From the NCBI RefSeq assembly GCF_900112345.1, contig NZ_FOLB01000011.1:92513-156512 (forward strand): a stretch of DNA of 64,000 nucleotides, written 5' to 3'. Positions 32,522 to 42,000 of the stretch are shown here, piece after piece. The notes below the pieces were generated by a model. It was not told the DNA's origin, searched no databases, and saw only the letters and a program-made list of their open reading frames with translations. Within the stretch, counting starts at the first letter, position 1; each line of letters starts with the position of its first letter. The position numbers and the translations under genes were made by a program. Source of the stretch: Nocardioides terrae. GTDB taxonomy: Bacteria; Actinomycetota; Actinomycetes; Propionibacteriales; Nocardioidaceae.

Positions 32522-33311
32522 GACTCCTCTCGCCGCGTCCAACGCGCGACTGAAGGAGCTCAGGAAGCTGAGCCGCCGCTCGGAGCGATCCGAGCGGCGG
32601 CTTTTCCTCGCCGACGGCCCCAAGGCCGTCGAGGGCGCGCTGGGCGTGCCTGACTGCGTGGTGGAGGTCTTCGCGACGCCCACTGCCGCCGAGCAGTACG
32701 CCGGCCTGCTGGCCGCGGCCCCGACCGTGACCCTGGTCGACGACCGGGCGATGGCCGGCCTCTCCGACTCGGTGACCCCGGCCGGCGTGGTCGCGCTCTG
32801 CCGCTTCCTGGAGCCTTCGCTGGTCGAGGAGGGCCGCCAGGCCCGTCCCGACACCACCCCGCGACTGGTCGCCGTCTGTGCCGACGTACGCGACCCCGGG
32901 AACGCGGGCACCGTCATCCGCTGTGCCGACGCGGCCGGTGCCGACGCCGTCGTCCTGGCCGGCGACAGCGTCGACCGCTACAACCCCAAGACGATCCGCG
33001 CGAGCGTCGGCTCGGTCTTCCACCTCCCGGTCACGACCGAGCGGGACCCGTTCGCCGCCGTCGCGGCCGCGAGGGCCGCCGGGCTGACCGTGCTCGCCGC
33101 CGACATGGACGGCGAGTCGCTCTTCGAGACCGACCTGACCGGCCCGACCGCGTGGATGTTCGGCAACGAGGCCTGGGGTCTGCCCGACGCGCTGCGCGGC
33201 GCCGCGGACCGGGTCGTCAGCATCCCGATCTACGGCCGGGCCGAGAGCCTCAACCTCTCCACCGCCGCAGCGGTGTGCCTCTACGCCAGCGCCCGCGCGC
33301 AGCGGGCGTAG
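32520..33311 (+). CDS. SpoU/TrmH-family rRNA 2'-O-methyltransferase
   Basis: This 263-residue SPOUT methyltransferase has an N-terminal substrate-binding domain (LKELRKLSRRSERSERRLFLADG) and the SPOUT core with the three motifs: RDPGNAGTVIRCADAAGADAV, WMFGNEAWGLP and IPIYGRAESLNLSTAAAVCLY (trefoil knot). The likely target is 23S rRNA. Residues about 99-113 (SLVEEGRQARPDTTP) form an extra linker whose DNA is another repeat copy. The start ATG at 32520 is at the edge of a repeat and lacks a close Shine-Dalgarno; GTG at 32502 is an alternative. The stop overlaps the convergent RidA gene by 31 bp. Confidence 0.9.
   Translation: MTPLAASNARLKELRKLSRRSERSERRLFLADGPKAVEGALGVPDCVVEVFATPTAAEQYAGLLAAAPTVTLVDDRAMAGLSDSVTPAGVVALCRFLEPSLVEEGRQARPDTTPRLVAVCADVRDPGNAGTVIRCADAAGADAVVLAGDSVDRYNPKTIRASVGSVFHLPVTTERDPFAAVAAARAAGLTVLAADMDGESLFETDLTGPTAWMFGNEAWGLPDALRGAADRVVSIPIYGRAESLNLSTAAAVCLYASARAQRA
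32816..32858 (+). repeat. dispersed repeat copy inside the methyltransferase gene
   Basis: TTCGCTGGTCGAGGAGGGCC at 32816-32835, then GCCAGGCCCGTCCCGACACC and ACC to 32858. The first 15 bases match the start of the 31778 copy apart from one base. It is in frame and encodes an interdomain linker. Confidence 0.65.
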
Positions 33312-33676
33312 ACCTCGATCTCGATCCTCATCCGCGGGTCGGCCAGGCCGCAGACCAGCATCGTCGCGGCCGGCCTGACCTCGCCGAAGACGCGGCGCAG
33401 GGTCGGCCAGCACGGCTCGAAGTCGGCACGGTCGGGCAGCAGGTAGCGCACCCGCACCACGTCGGCGAACGTGCACCCCGCCTCCGTCAGCGCCGCCTCG
33501 ATGTTGCGCAGGCACTGCTCGGCCTGCTCGACGACGTCGTCGGAGATGGTCATCGTCGCGTAGTCGAATCCGGTCGTCCCGGACACGTGCACCCAGTCGC
33601 CGTCGACCACGGCGCGGGCGTAGCCGATCTGCTCCTCGAACGTCGATCCGCTGAGGATGGCGCGTCGCTCCGTCAT
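33281..33676 (-). CDS. RidA family protein (Rid/YjgF)
   Basis: This is a 131-residue protein of the enamine/imine deaminase family that clears reactive 2-aminoacrylate-type intermediates. The pattern is seen in GYARAVVDGDWVHVSGTTG, QAEQCLRNIEAAL, ADVVRVRYLLPD and the C-terminal RIEIEVYA, where the substrate-binding Arg of RidA (R in MRIEIE) is retained. The ATG at 33676 is 40 bp from the divergent histidine kinase start. The 3' end overlaps the methyltransferase gene by 31 bp tail to tail. Confidence 0.87.
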   Translation of the reverse strand: MTERRAILSGSTFEEQIGYARAVVDGDWVHVSGTTGFDYATMTISDDVVEQAEQCLRNIEAALTEAGCTFADVVRVRYLLPDRADFEPCWPTLRRVFGEVRPAATMLVCGLADPRMRIEIEVYARCARALA

Positions 33677-33703
33677 GTGCCGAAGGCTAGGGGAACCGCC
33701 CGG

Positions 33704-33716
33704 TAGGTTGGCCGTC
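33704..33716 (+). promoter_or_regulatory. -10 element of the histidine kinase gene, leaderless arrangement
   Basis: TAGGTT (33704-33709), 7 nt, ATG at 33717. Confidence 0.5.
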
Positions 33717-34739
33717 ATGGCCACCGACCCGCTCGACGCCTTGCCCGACGGAGTCGTTCTCGCCGGCCCGGACGGCTCGGTGACGATCACCAACTCCGTC
33801 GCCCGACGGATGCTCGGCGTCGACGACGCCGTCGGCCGCCCCCTCGCCGACGTGCTGGTGCTGCTCGACACCGACGGACGCGCCTGGGTCGACGCCAACG
33901 AGCCGTACGCCGGCCTGGTGACCCGCACGGGCGTGCCCGAGCAGTCCTGGCTGCTGCCCGACGGCACCGAGGTGCTCACCCACGCCCGGCTCCACCGCGA
34001 CCGGGCCGGCGGGCCGGTCACCGGCGTCGCCGTCACCATGCGCAGCGGTCGCGGCCGCGCCCGCCTGGACAGGGAGCGCTCCGACCTGGTCGCGACGGTC
34101 GCCCACGAGCTGCGCAGTCCGCTGACCGGCGTCAAGGGCTTCGTGCAGGCGCTCCTCAACCGCTGGGACAAGCTCAACGACGACCAGAAGAAGCTCATGC
34201 TGACCACCGTCAGCGTCGACTCCGACCGGCTCAGCCGGCTCATCGCCGAGCTGCTCGACGTGGCCCGGCTCGACACCGGCCGGCTCCAGCTGCACCCGCG
34301 GCCCAGCGACGCCGCGGTGCTCACCGAGCGGGTGGTCAACTCGGTGCAGCTGACCGCGACCAGCCGCCCGATCGAGCTGCACGCCCAGCCTGACCTGCCG
34401 TCGATCACCGTGGACCCGGACAAGTTCACCCAGGTGGTCACCAACCTGGTCGAGAACGCCGTGCGCCACGGCGAGGGCACGGTCAGCATCCGGCTGAGCG
34501 CCGACGACACCCTCGTCACCCTCACGGTCGAGGACGAGGGCGAGGGCATCCCCGTGGAGCTGCGCAAGCGGGTCTTCACGAAGTTCTGGAAGGGCGGCAA
34601 GAGCGCAGGCTCCGGCCTCGGGCTCTACCTCGTCGGCGGTCTGGTGAAGGCCCACGGCGGGACCGTGACGGTCACCGACGCCGAGGGTGGTGGGGCCCGG
34701 ATCACGACCACCTGGCCGCACGGGAGCGACTTCGACTGA
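33717..34739 (+). CDS. orphan sensor histidine kinase with PAS-type sensor, soluble
   Basis: This is a 340-residue kinase without membrane spans. A PAS-like sensor occupies about residues 1-115 (LDALPDGVVLAGPDGSVTITNSVARRMLGVDDAVGRPLADVL). The H-box is VAHELRSPL with phospho-acceptor His130; the ATPase domain has the N-box TNLVENAVRHGEG, the D-box VEDEGEGIP and the G-box GSGLGLYLVGGLVKAHGG. No response regulator gene is adjacent. The signal is unknown; the convergent neighbour is the nar operon, but there is no direct evidence of a link. Confidence 0.9.
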   Translation: MATDPLDALPDGVVLAGPDGSVTITNSVARRMLGVDDAVGRPLADVLVLLDTDGRAWVDANEPYAGLVTRTGVPEQSWLLPDGTEVLTHARLHRDRAGGPVTGVAVTMRSGRGRARLDRERSDLVATVAHELRSPLTGVKGFVQALLNRWDKLNDDQKKLMLTTVSVDSDRLSRLIAELLDVARLDTGRLQLHPRPSDAAVLTERVVNSVQLTATSRPIELHAQPDLPSITVDPDKFTQVVTNLVENAVRHGEGTVSIRLSADDTLVTLTVEDEGEGIPVELRKRVFTKFWKGGKSAGSGLGLYLVGGLVKAHGGTVTVTDAEGGGARITTTWPHGSDFD

Positions 34740-34759
34740 ACGACGCGGCGGGCTGGAGC

Positions 34760-35950
34760 CTAGAGGCGCGTGGGCTCCGACGCGCGCTTCGGCGTGATCA
34801 GAAACTCGGTCAGGACCAGTGCGAGCCCCGTCACGACCGCGAGCAGGACGAGCCCGTGCGTGTAGCTGTGGTGAGCCTCGTCGTACGTCGCCCCCATGAC
34901 CAGCGGCGGGAAGAAGCCGCCGAGGCCGCCGGCCGCACCGACGATGCCCGTGACCGAGCCGACCCGGTCCGGCGGAGCCAGCTGGGCGACCCACGTGAAG
35001 ACCGCGCCGCTGCCGAGTCCCATGAAGGCCGCCATGAGGACGAAGGAGAGCCCGGCCCGCCACTCGAGGGCGGGACGGGTGGCGAGGATGACCGCCATGA
35101 CCAGCGCGCCGAGGAAGGAGATGAACAGCACCTTCCGCGGCCCGATCCGGTCCGCGACGATGCCGCCGATCGGGCGGCAGACGACCGCGGCGACGGCGAA
35201 GCCGGCCGTGCGCGTGCCCGCCTCGGGGAGCGCGAAGCCGTAGACGTCGTGGAGGTAGGTCGGCAGGTAGGTCGAGAAGGCGACGAAGCCCCCGAAGCAG
35301 GCGGCGTAGAGGAACGCCATCTCCCAGGTGATCGCCAGGCTGGCCGCTCCGATCACCTTCGGGACGAAGGGGACCCGCTGCGGCGTCCACGCCGGCGCGT
35401 CCCGCATGAAGAGCCACACCACGACGGCCGTGGCGAGCAGGGCCGCCGCGATGATCAGGTGGGTGGTCACGAAGCCGAACCACATGACGAACCGCGAGGT
35501 GAAGTACGCCGAGAGCGCGGTGCCGCCCATGCCGGCACCGAAGACTCCGGTGGCGAAGCCGCGGCGCGACGGTTCGAACCAGGCGTTGAGGAACGGGATG
35601 CCGACCGCGAACGTGGTTCCGGCGACGCCGAGCAGGAACCCGAAGGCGAGCAGCAGCGGGTAGGACTCCTGGCTGCCGGCCAGCGCGACCAGGAGCACGG
35701 CCGGGACGGTCAGCACGATGAGCACGGGGAACATCAGCCGAGCGCCGTACCGGTCGGTCAGCGCGCCGGCCGGGATGCGGCCGAGCGAGCCGACGAGCAC
35801 GGGCACCGCGACCAGCAACGACTTCTGACCCGAGGAGAGGTCGAGGTCCGTCGCGTAGCGGATGCCCAGCGGGGCGATCATGTTCCAGGCCCAGAACGTG
35901 ATCGTGAACGCCCCGGTGGCGAGCAGCAGATTCCTCATCGGGGCGCTCAT
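34760..35950 (-). CDS. narK: nitrate/nitrite transporter, NarK type (MFS)
   Basis: This is a 396-residue major facilitator protein with about 12 membrane spans. The NNP-family signatures are visible: the first, with GMGGTALSAYFTSRF-like glycine-rich helix 5 (GVFGAGMGGTAL), and the second in helix 11 (GIVGAAGGLGGFFPPLVMG). Helix 2 has the substrate Arg in LVGSLGRIPAGALTDRYG. It should import nitrate and/or export nitrite for the adjacent reductase. The ATG at 35950 overlaps the narI stop by 4 bp, so it is the last gene of the operon narGHJI-narK. Confidence 0.93.
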   Translation of the reverse strand: MSAPMRNLLLATGAFTITFWAWNMIAPLGIRYATDLDLSSGQKSLLVAVPVLVGSLGRIPAGALTDRYGARLMFPVLIVLTVPAVLLVALAGSQESYPLLLAFGFLLGVAGTTFAVGIPFLNAWFEPSRRGFATGVFGAGMGGTALSAYFTSRFVMWFGFVTTHLIIAAALLATAVVVWLFMRDAPAWTPQRVPFVPKVIGAASLAITWEMAFLYAACFGGFVAFSTYLPTYLHDVYGFALPEAGTRTAGFAVAAVVCRPIGGIVADRIGPRKVLFISFLGALVMAVILATRPALEWRAGLSFVLMAAFMGLGSGAVFTWVAQLAPPDRVGSVTGIVGAAGGLGGFFPPLVMGATYDEAHHSYTHGLVLLAVVTGLALVLTEFLITPKRASEPTRL

Positions 35951-36702
35951 CGGCGCCCGCCCCGCTCCCGGTCCGCGGTGCCGACCGGCGACCACCCGGG
36001 TCGGACCGGTCGGGCTCCGGCGCCGCCGACGTCCCGGCTCCGATAGACGATGTAGGGGCGGAACAGGTAGTGCAGCGGAGCGGTGAACGCGTGCACGAGG
36101 CGCGTGAACGGCCAGATCGCGAAGAGCAGCAGGCCGACCAGCGCGTGGATGTGGAACTGCACCGGCGCGGCCGCCATCGCGTCCACGTCCGGCTGCAGCC
36201 GGAACAGCGAGCGGAACCACGGTGAGACCGTCTCGCGGTAGTCGGCCGTGTCGTGGCCCTGGTAGACGGCCACGACGGTGGTCCACAGGCCGAGCACGAG
36301 GGCGGCGACCAGGACGACGTACATCACCTTGTCGTTGGTCGTGGTGGCCATGAAGACCGGGCCGGTGGTGCGGCGCCGGTAGATCAGGATGACGATCCCG
36401 GCCAGCGTGCAGATGCCCGCGATCGAGCCCCAGAACAGCGCGTTGCCGTGGTAGAACTCGTCGCTCACACCGAACGTCCGCGTCCATGACTCCGGGACGA
36501 GCAGGCCGACGACGTGGCCGACCACGACGACCAGCAACCCGAAGTGGAACATCGGCGACCCGATCCGCAGCAGCCGCGACTCGTAGAGCTGCGAGGAGCG
36601 GGTGGTCCAGCCGAACTTGTCGTAGCGGTAGCGCCAGATCGTGCCGGACAGCAGGATCACGACGGCAAGATAGGGGAGGACGCCCCACAGGGCGGCGCTC
36701 AC
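35947..36702 (-). CDS. narI: respiratory nitrate reductase gamma subunit (cytochrome b)
   Basis: NarI is the diheme b-type membrane subunit that oxidises menaquinol and passes electrons to NarH. The 251-residue protein has five membrane spans; heme-ligand histidines are in MFHFGLLVVVVGHVVG (helix 2) and HIHALVGLLLFAIWPFTRLVHAF (helix 5). A basic, Gly/Arg-rich cytosolic tail ends the chain. The GTG start overlaps narJ by 4 bp. Confidence 0.95.
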   Translation of the reverse strand: MSAALWGVLPYLAVVILLSGTIWRYRYDKFGWTTRSSQLYESRLLRIGSPMFHFGLLVVVVGHVVGLLVPESWTRTFGVSDEFYHGNALFWGSIAGICTLAGIVILIYRRRTTGPVFMATTTNDKVMYVVLVAALVLGLWTTVVAVYQGHDTADYRETVSPWFRSLFRLQPDVDAMAAAPVQFHIHALVGLLLFAIWPFTRLVHAFTAPLHYLFRPYIVYRSRDVGGAGARPVRPGWSPVGTADRERGGRR

Positions 36703-37379
36703 CGGGTCGCTCCCGGCGCAGCGGCTCCGATCGTCGGCAGACCGAGCAGCACGGGCTCGCCGAGCCCGACGCTCTCGGCCGGCGGCGACGCCACGGACCG
36801 CCACAGCGACCGGGCCTCGGCGAGCGTCTGCGGCGAGCGGCCGGGCAGCGTGGCGCAGACGGCCGCCAGCACGTCGGCGTACGCCGAGCCGCGCTCGGCC
36901 AGCGAGAGCCGGATCAGCTCCAGACTCGGCCGGTGCTCGGCGAGGAGGTCCGCGCCACCGGCCGGGTCGGCCAGGGCGGCGTACTCCAGGACCATCGGGA
37001 GGTGGTCGGGCAGGTCGCCGCCGGTGTCGACGAGCCACCCGCTGGCCCGGTAGCGCTGCTTGATCGCGGCGATGGTCTCGCCGCGGCGCCGGGTGTCGCC
37101 ATCGGTCCAGTAGGACAGGTAGAGCGTCTGGCGCCGGCTCAGGTCGAAGGTGTCGACGTACGCCGACCGGAGGGCCTCCGGCTCCCCCGAGCCGAGGTGC
37201 GCCACGAACCTCGAGAGCAGCGACACCGGCGCCGCCGCCCATCGGTGCGGCCGCTGCTCGTCGAGCGCCTGGCGCAGCAGCGGCAGCCGGCCGAGCAGGT
37301 CGTCGTCGGGGTAGCCGAGGCACCAGGCCGCGACCTGGTGGACCACGCGCCAGTCGGACCGGCCGCCGGGGCGTCTCAC
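36699..37379 (-). CDS. narJ: nitrate reductase assembly chaperone
   Basis: NarJ binds apo-NarG and promotes molybdenum cofactor insertion but is not part of the final enzyme. The 226-residue helical protein shows the family segments VVHQVAAWCLGYPDDDLL, YVDTFDLSRRQTLYLSYW with its conserved DTFDLSRR, and YRASGWLVDTGGDLPDHLPMVLEYAA. The GTG start at 37379 overlaps narH, and the stop overlaps narI. Confidence 0.95.
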   Translation of the reverse strand: MRRPGGRSDWRVVHQVAAWCLGYPDDDLLGRLPLLRQALDEQRPHRWAAAPVSLLSRFVAHLGSGEPEALRSAYVDTFDLSRRQTLYLSYWTDGDTRRRGETIAAIKQRYRASGWLVDTGGDLPDHLPMVLEYAALADPAGGADLLAEHRPSLELIRLSLAERGSAYADVLAAVCATLPGRSPQTLAEARSLWRSVASPPAESVGLGEPVLLGLPTIGAAAPGATR

Positions 37380-39067
37380 GGCTGCTCCGGTTCGGCGGCG
37401 GGATGCGCTTCGGGCGGCCGTTCGGGGAAGAGGCCGCTGGGCCGGCCGTTGCCGTCCCAGTTGAGCAGGTTGACGCGCCCCCGCAGCGACTCGCTGGAGG
37501 CGGGCTGGTCGGCGGTCTGCCGGTCGCGCAGCGCGTGGAAGGTCTCCACCGCGACCGGCACGGGCCGGCCGCTGGCCTCGCCGAGCGGGCCGCTCTCATA
37601 CATCCCGGGACCCTCGTCGTAGTCCAGGGAGCAGCCGATCTCCTCGAGCCGGTGGGCGTCCTCGACGTGGGCCTTGGGAATGACGTAGCGCTCGTCGTAC
37701 TTCGCGATCCCCATGAGTCGGTACATGTCGTAGACCGCCTCCTCGGTCATGCCGACCGACGCGGGGATCGAGCCGTCCGGCTCGCGGCCCAGGGTGATGT
37801 CACGCATGTAGGCCCGCATCGCGGCGAGCTTCTTGAGGACGCCCTCGACGACCTCGACGTCGCCGGCGGTGAACAGCTCGGCGAGGTACTCGACCGGGAT
37901 GCGCAGCGCGTCGATGGCGCCGAAGAGGGTGCCGGCGGACTCCGCGTCGTGACCCTGCTCCTTGAGCAGGTCGACGACGGGGGAGAGCGGCGGGACGTAC
38001 CAGACCATCGGCATGGTGCGGTACTCCGGGTGCAGCGGCAGCGCCACCCGGTAGGTCTTGGCCAGCGCGTAGACCGGCGAGCGGCGGGCGGCGTCCATCC
38101 AGTCCTCGGGGATGCCCTCCTCGCGGGCGGCGCGGATCACCTCGGGGTCGTTCGGGTCCAGCATCAGGTCGAGCTGGGCCTGGTAGAGGTCCTTCTCGTC
38201 CGGCGTCGAGGCCGCGGCGGTGACCCGGTCGGCGTCGTAGAGGAACAGGCCGAGGTAGCGCAGCCGGCCCACGCAGGTCTCCGAGCACACGGTCGGCAGC
38301 CCGACCTCGATGCGCGGGTAGCAGAACGTGCACTTCTCGGCCTTGCCGCTCTTGTGGTTGAAGTAGATCTTCTTGTAGGGGCAGCCGGTGATGCACTGCC
38401 GCCAGCCGCGGCAGCGGTCCTGGTCGACGAGCACGATGCCGTCCTCGGCGCGTTTGTAGATCGCGCCCGACGGGCAGGAGGCCATGCAGGACGGGTTCAG
38501 GCAGTGCTCGCAGATGCGCGGCAGGTAGAACATGAAGGTCTGCTCGAACTCGAACCTGATCCGGTCCTCGGACTCACGCCGGATCTTCGCCACGATCGGG
38601 TCGAGGTGCCCCATCTCGCTGGCGCCGCCGAGGTTGTCGTCCCAGTTGGCCGACCAGGTGACCTTGGTGTCCTCGCCGGTGATCAACGACTTGGGACGGG
38701 CGACCGGGAAGTCGTCACCGAGCGGCGCCTCGACGAGCGTGGCGTAGTCGTAGGTCCACGGCTCGTAGTAGTCGGCGAGCTCCGGCTGGACGGGCGACGA
38801 GAAGATCGTCAGCAGCTTCTTGAGCCGCCCGCCCGCCTTGAGCCTGAGCCGCCCGTCGGCGCCCACGGTCCAGCCGCCGCGCCACCTCTCCTGGTCCTCG
38901 TACTGCCGCGGGTAGCCCTGGCCCGGCCGGGTCTCGACGTTGTTGAACCAGACGTACTCGGTGCCGGCCCGGTTGGTCCACGCCTGCTTGCAGGTGACCG
39001 AGCACGTGTGGCAGCCGATGCACTTGTCGAGGTTCATCACCATGCCCATCTGGGCCATGACCTTCAT
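37376..39067 (-). CDS. narH: nitrate reductase beta subunit (iron-sulfur)
   Basis: NarH carries one [3Fe-4S] and three [4Fe-4S] clusters between NarI and NarG. The 563-residue protein shows the cysteine groups in order: CIGCHTCSVTCKQAW near the N-terminus, CEHCLNPSCMASCPSGAIYKR, CRGWRQCITGCPYKK (Trp replaces one Cys, as expected for the [3Fe-4S] site), and CTFCYPR. A long C-terminal region is typical. The ATG at 39067 shares one base with the narG TGA. Confidence 0.97.
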   Translation of the reverse strand: MKVMAQMGMVMNLDKCIGCHTCSVTCKQAWTNRAGTEYVWFNNVETRPGQGYPRQYEDQERWRGGWTVGADGRLRLKAGGRLKKLLTIFSSPVQPELADYYEPWTYDYATLVEAPLGDDFPVARPKSLITGEDTKVTWSANWDDNLGGASEMGHLDPIVAKIRRESEDRIRFEFEQTFMFYLPRICEHCLNPSCMASCPSGAIYKRAEDGIVLVDQDRCRGWRQCITGCPYKKIYFNHKSGKAEKCTFCYPRIEVGLPTVCSETCVGRLRYLGLFLYDADRVTAAASTPDEKDLYQAQLDLMLDPNDPEVIRAAREEGIPEDWMDAARRSPVYALAKTYRVALPLHPEYRTMPMVWYVPPLSPVVDLLKEQGHDAESAGTLFGAIDALRIPVEYLAELFTAGDVEVVEGVLKKLAAMRAYMRDITLGREPDGSIPASVGMTEEAVYDMYRLMGIAKYDERYVIPKAHVEDAHRLEEIGCSLDYDEGPGMYESGPLGEASGRPVPVAVETFHALRDRQTADQPASSESLRGRVNLLNWDGNGRPSGLFPERPPEAHPAAEPEQP

Positions 39068-42000
39068 CAGTAGTGCACCTCCTGGCTCCGCTTGCGGACC
39101 GTGGCGACCATGTCCCGCTGGTTGCCGGTCGGGCCGAGGTAGTTGAACGTGTAGGACAGCTGGGCGTAGCCGCCGATCAGGTGGGTCGGCTTGACGAGCA
39201 GCCGGGTGACCGAGTTGTGGATGCCGCCGCGGCGGCCGGTCGCCTCCGACTTCGGGACGTCGATCGTGCGCTCCTGCGCGTGGTGGACGTAGACCACGCC
39301 GTCCGGCATCCGGTGGGAGACGATCGCCCGGGCGACGTAGACGCCGTTGGCGTTGGTGACCTCGACCCAGTCGTTGTCGCTCACGTCGATCGACCCGGCG
39401 TCGCCCGGGCTCATCCAGACCGTCGGGCCGCCGCGGGAGAGCGACAGCATGAAGAGGTTGTCCTGGTACTCCGAGTGGATCGACCACTTGTTGTGCGGCG
39501 TCAGGTAGCGCACCGTCACCGTCGCGGCACCGTCCGGTCCCAGCCGCGGCTCCCCGAAGAGACGGTGCATGTCGAGCGGCGGGCGGTACGTCGGCATCGC
39601 CTCGCCCAGGTCGGTCATCCAGTCGTGGTCGAGGTAGAAGTGCATCCGGCCGGTGAGCGTGTGGAACGGCTTGAGCCGCTCGATGTTGACCGTGAACGGC
39701 GCATAGCGGCGCCCGCCCGTCTCGGACCCGGACCACTCCGGCGAGGTGATGACCGGCACGGGAGCCGTCTGGGTCTGCGCGAAGGTGATCCGCTTCTCCT
39801 CCGAGCCCTCGGCGAGGTCGGCCAGCCGCTTGCCGACCCGCTGCTCCAGCGTGCGGAAGCCCTGCGTGGCCAGCTCCCCGTTGGTCGTCCCCGAGAACGT
39901 GAGGATCGCCTCGGCCAGCTTCGCGTCGGTGTCGATCGCCGGGCGGCCCGCGGCCGGGCCGTGCGACATCACGCCGTTGCTCTGCGCGAGCCGAGCGATC
40001 TCGTGCTCGACCCGGTAGGTGACGTTCTTGACCGTGAACCCGAGGCTGTCGGCCAGCGGGCCGACGGAGGCGAGCTTGTCGGCGATCGCGGTGTAGTCGC
40101 GCTCGACCACGGCGAACACGGGGGTGTTCCGTCCGGGCACCGCGTCGACGCCGTCCTGCCGCCAGTCACGTGCGACGCCACCGGGTTGGGCGGTCTCGCC
40201 GGGGGTGTCGTGCTGGAGCGGGACGCTGACCAGGTCCCTGCGGGTGCCGAGGTGTGTCCGGGCCAGCTCGGAGAGCTTGCGGGCGAGCGCGTGGAACATG
40301 TCGAAGTCGCTGCGCGCCTCCCAGGGCGGGTCGATCGCCGGGGAGAAGGCGTGCACGTAGGGGTGCATGTCGGTGGAGGAGAGGTCGTGCTTCTCGTACC
40401 ACGTCGCCGCGGGAAGGACGACGTCGGAGAGCAGCGTCGTCGACGTCATCCGGAAGTCGGCCGACACGAGCAGGTCGAGCTTGCCCTCGGGCGCCGCGTC
40501 GTGCCACTTCACGCCCTCCGGGCGCGGCGCACGCGGGTTCTCGCCACCGAGGCCGTCCTCCCCGAGCACGTTGTGGTGGGTGCCGAGCAGGTGCCGCAGG
40601 AAGTACTCGTCGCCCTTGGCCGAGGACCCGAACAGGTTCGACCGCCACAGCATCAAGGTGCGCGGCCAGGCGGTGGGCGCGTCGACGTCCTCGATCGCCG
40701 GGGCCAGCCGGCCGTCCTGGAGCGCCCGGGCGACGTACGCAGGGGCGTCGGGCGCTTCGCCGGCCTCGACCGCTGCCGCCGCCTCGTCGGCGACGTCGAG
40801 CGGGTTGCGGTCGAACTGCGGGTAGAACGGCATCCAGCCCATCCGCGCCGACGCGGCGATCGCGTCGGCCGTGTGGCCGCGGACGTGGCCGCGGGCCAGC
40901 GGCGAGGCCAGCGACTCGGTGCTGTAGCCGTCGTTGCGCCACTGGTCGGTGTGCATGTACCAGAACGACGTGCCGGTCATCGTCCGTGGCGGGCGGCTCC
41001 AGTCCAGCCCGTTGGCCAGCGAGATCCAGCCGGTGGTCGGCCGGCACTTCTCCTGCCCGACGTAGTGCGCCCAGCCGCCGCCGTTGCGGCCCATCGAACC
41101 GGTCATCATCAGCAGCGCGAGCACGGCGCGATAGGTCGCGTCGCCGTGGAACCACTGGCAGATACCGGCGCCCATGATGATCATCGACCGACCGCCGGAC
41201 TCCTCGGAGTTCGTGGCGAGCTCGCGCGCCACCCGGATGCACGCCTGCGCCGGCACCGAGGTGATCTGCTCCTGCCACGCCGGGGTGTAGGGCGTGCTCG
41301 CGTCGTCGTAACCGGCCGGCCAGTCACCGGGCAGGCTCTGCCCGTCGAACGTCCGGCCGACGCCGTACTGCGCCAGCATCAGGTCGAAGACGGTCGTCAC
41401 CAGGTGGCCGCCGACCCGTTGCGTCGGCACCCCACGGGTCAGCACGGACCCGCTGCCGTCGGGGTCCACGAACGCCGGGAGCAGGACGGTGACCCCCTCA
41501 CCGCCGAGCAGGGTCAGCCGCGGCGTCACGCCCTCGAGGTCGAGGTTCCACCTGCCGACGCCGGAATCGGCGTAGCGGAAGCCCATCGACCCGTTGGGGA
41601 CGACGGCCCGGCCGGTCGCCTCGTCCAGGACGACGGTCTTCCACTGCTCCTCCTCGGCGCCGCCGCCGAGATCGGCCGCAGTGAGGAACTTGCCGGCGAC
41701 GTAGGCGCCGGGGTGGTCGGGGTGCTCCTCGAGCCGGACCAGGTGGGGCAGGTCGGTGTAGGTGCGCACGTAGTCGGCGAAGAAGGGCACCTGACGATCG
41801 ACGAGGTACTCGCGCAGGATGACGTGCCCCATCGCCATCGCGAGCGCGGCGTCCGTCCCGGCGGCCGCCGGCAGCCACTCGTCGGCGAACTTGGTGTTGT
41901 CGGCGTAGTCGGGGCTGACGGTGACCACCTTCGTGCCGCGGTAGCGCACCTCGGTCATCCAGTGCGCGTCGGGCGTGCGCGTGACGGGGACGTTGGAGCC

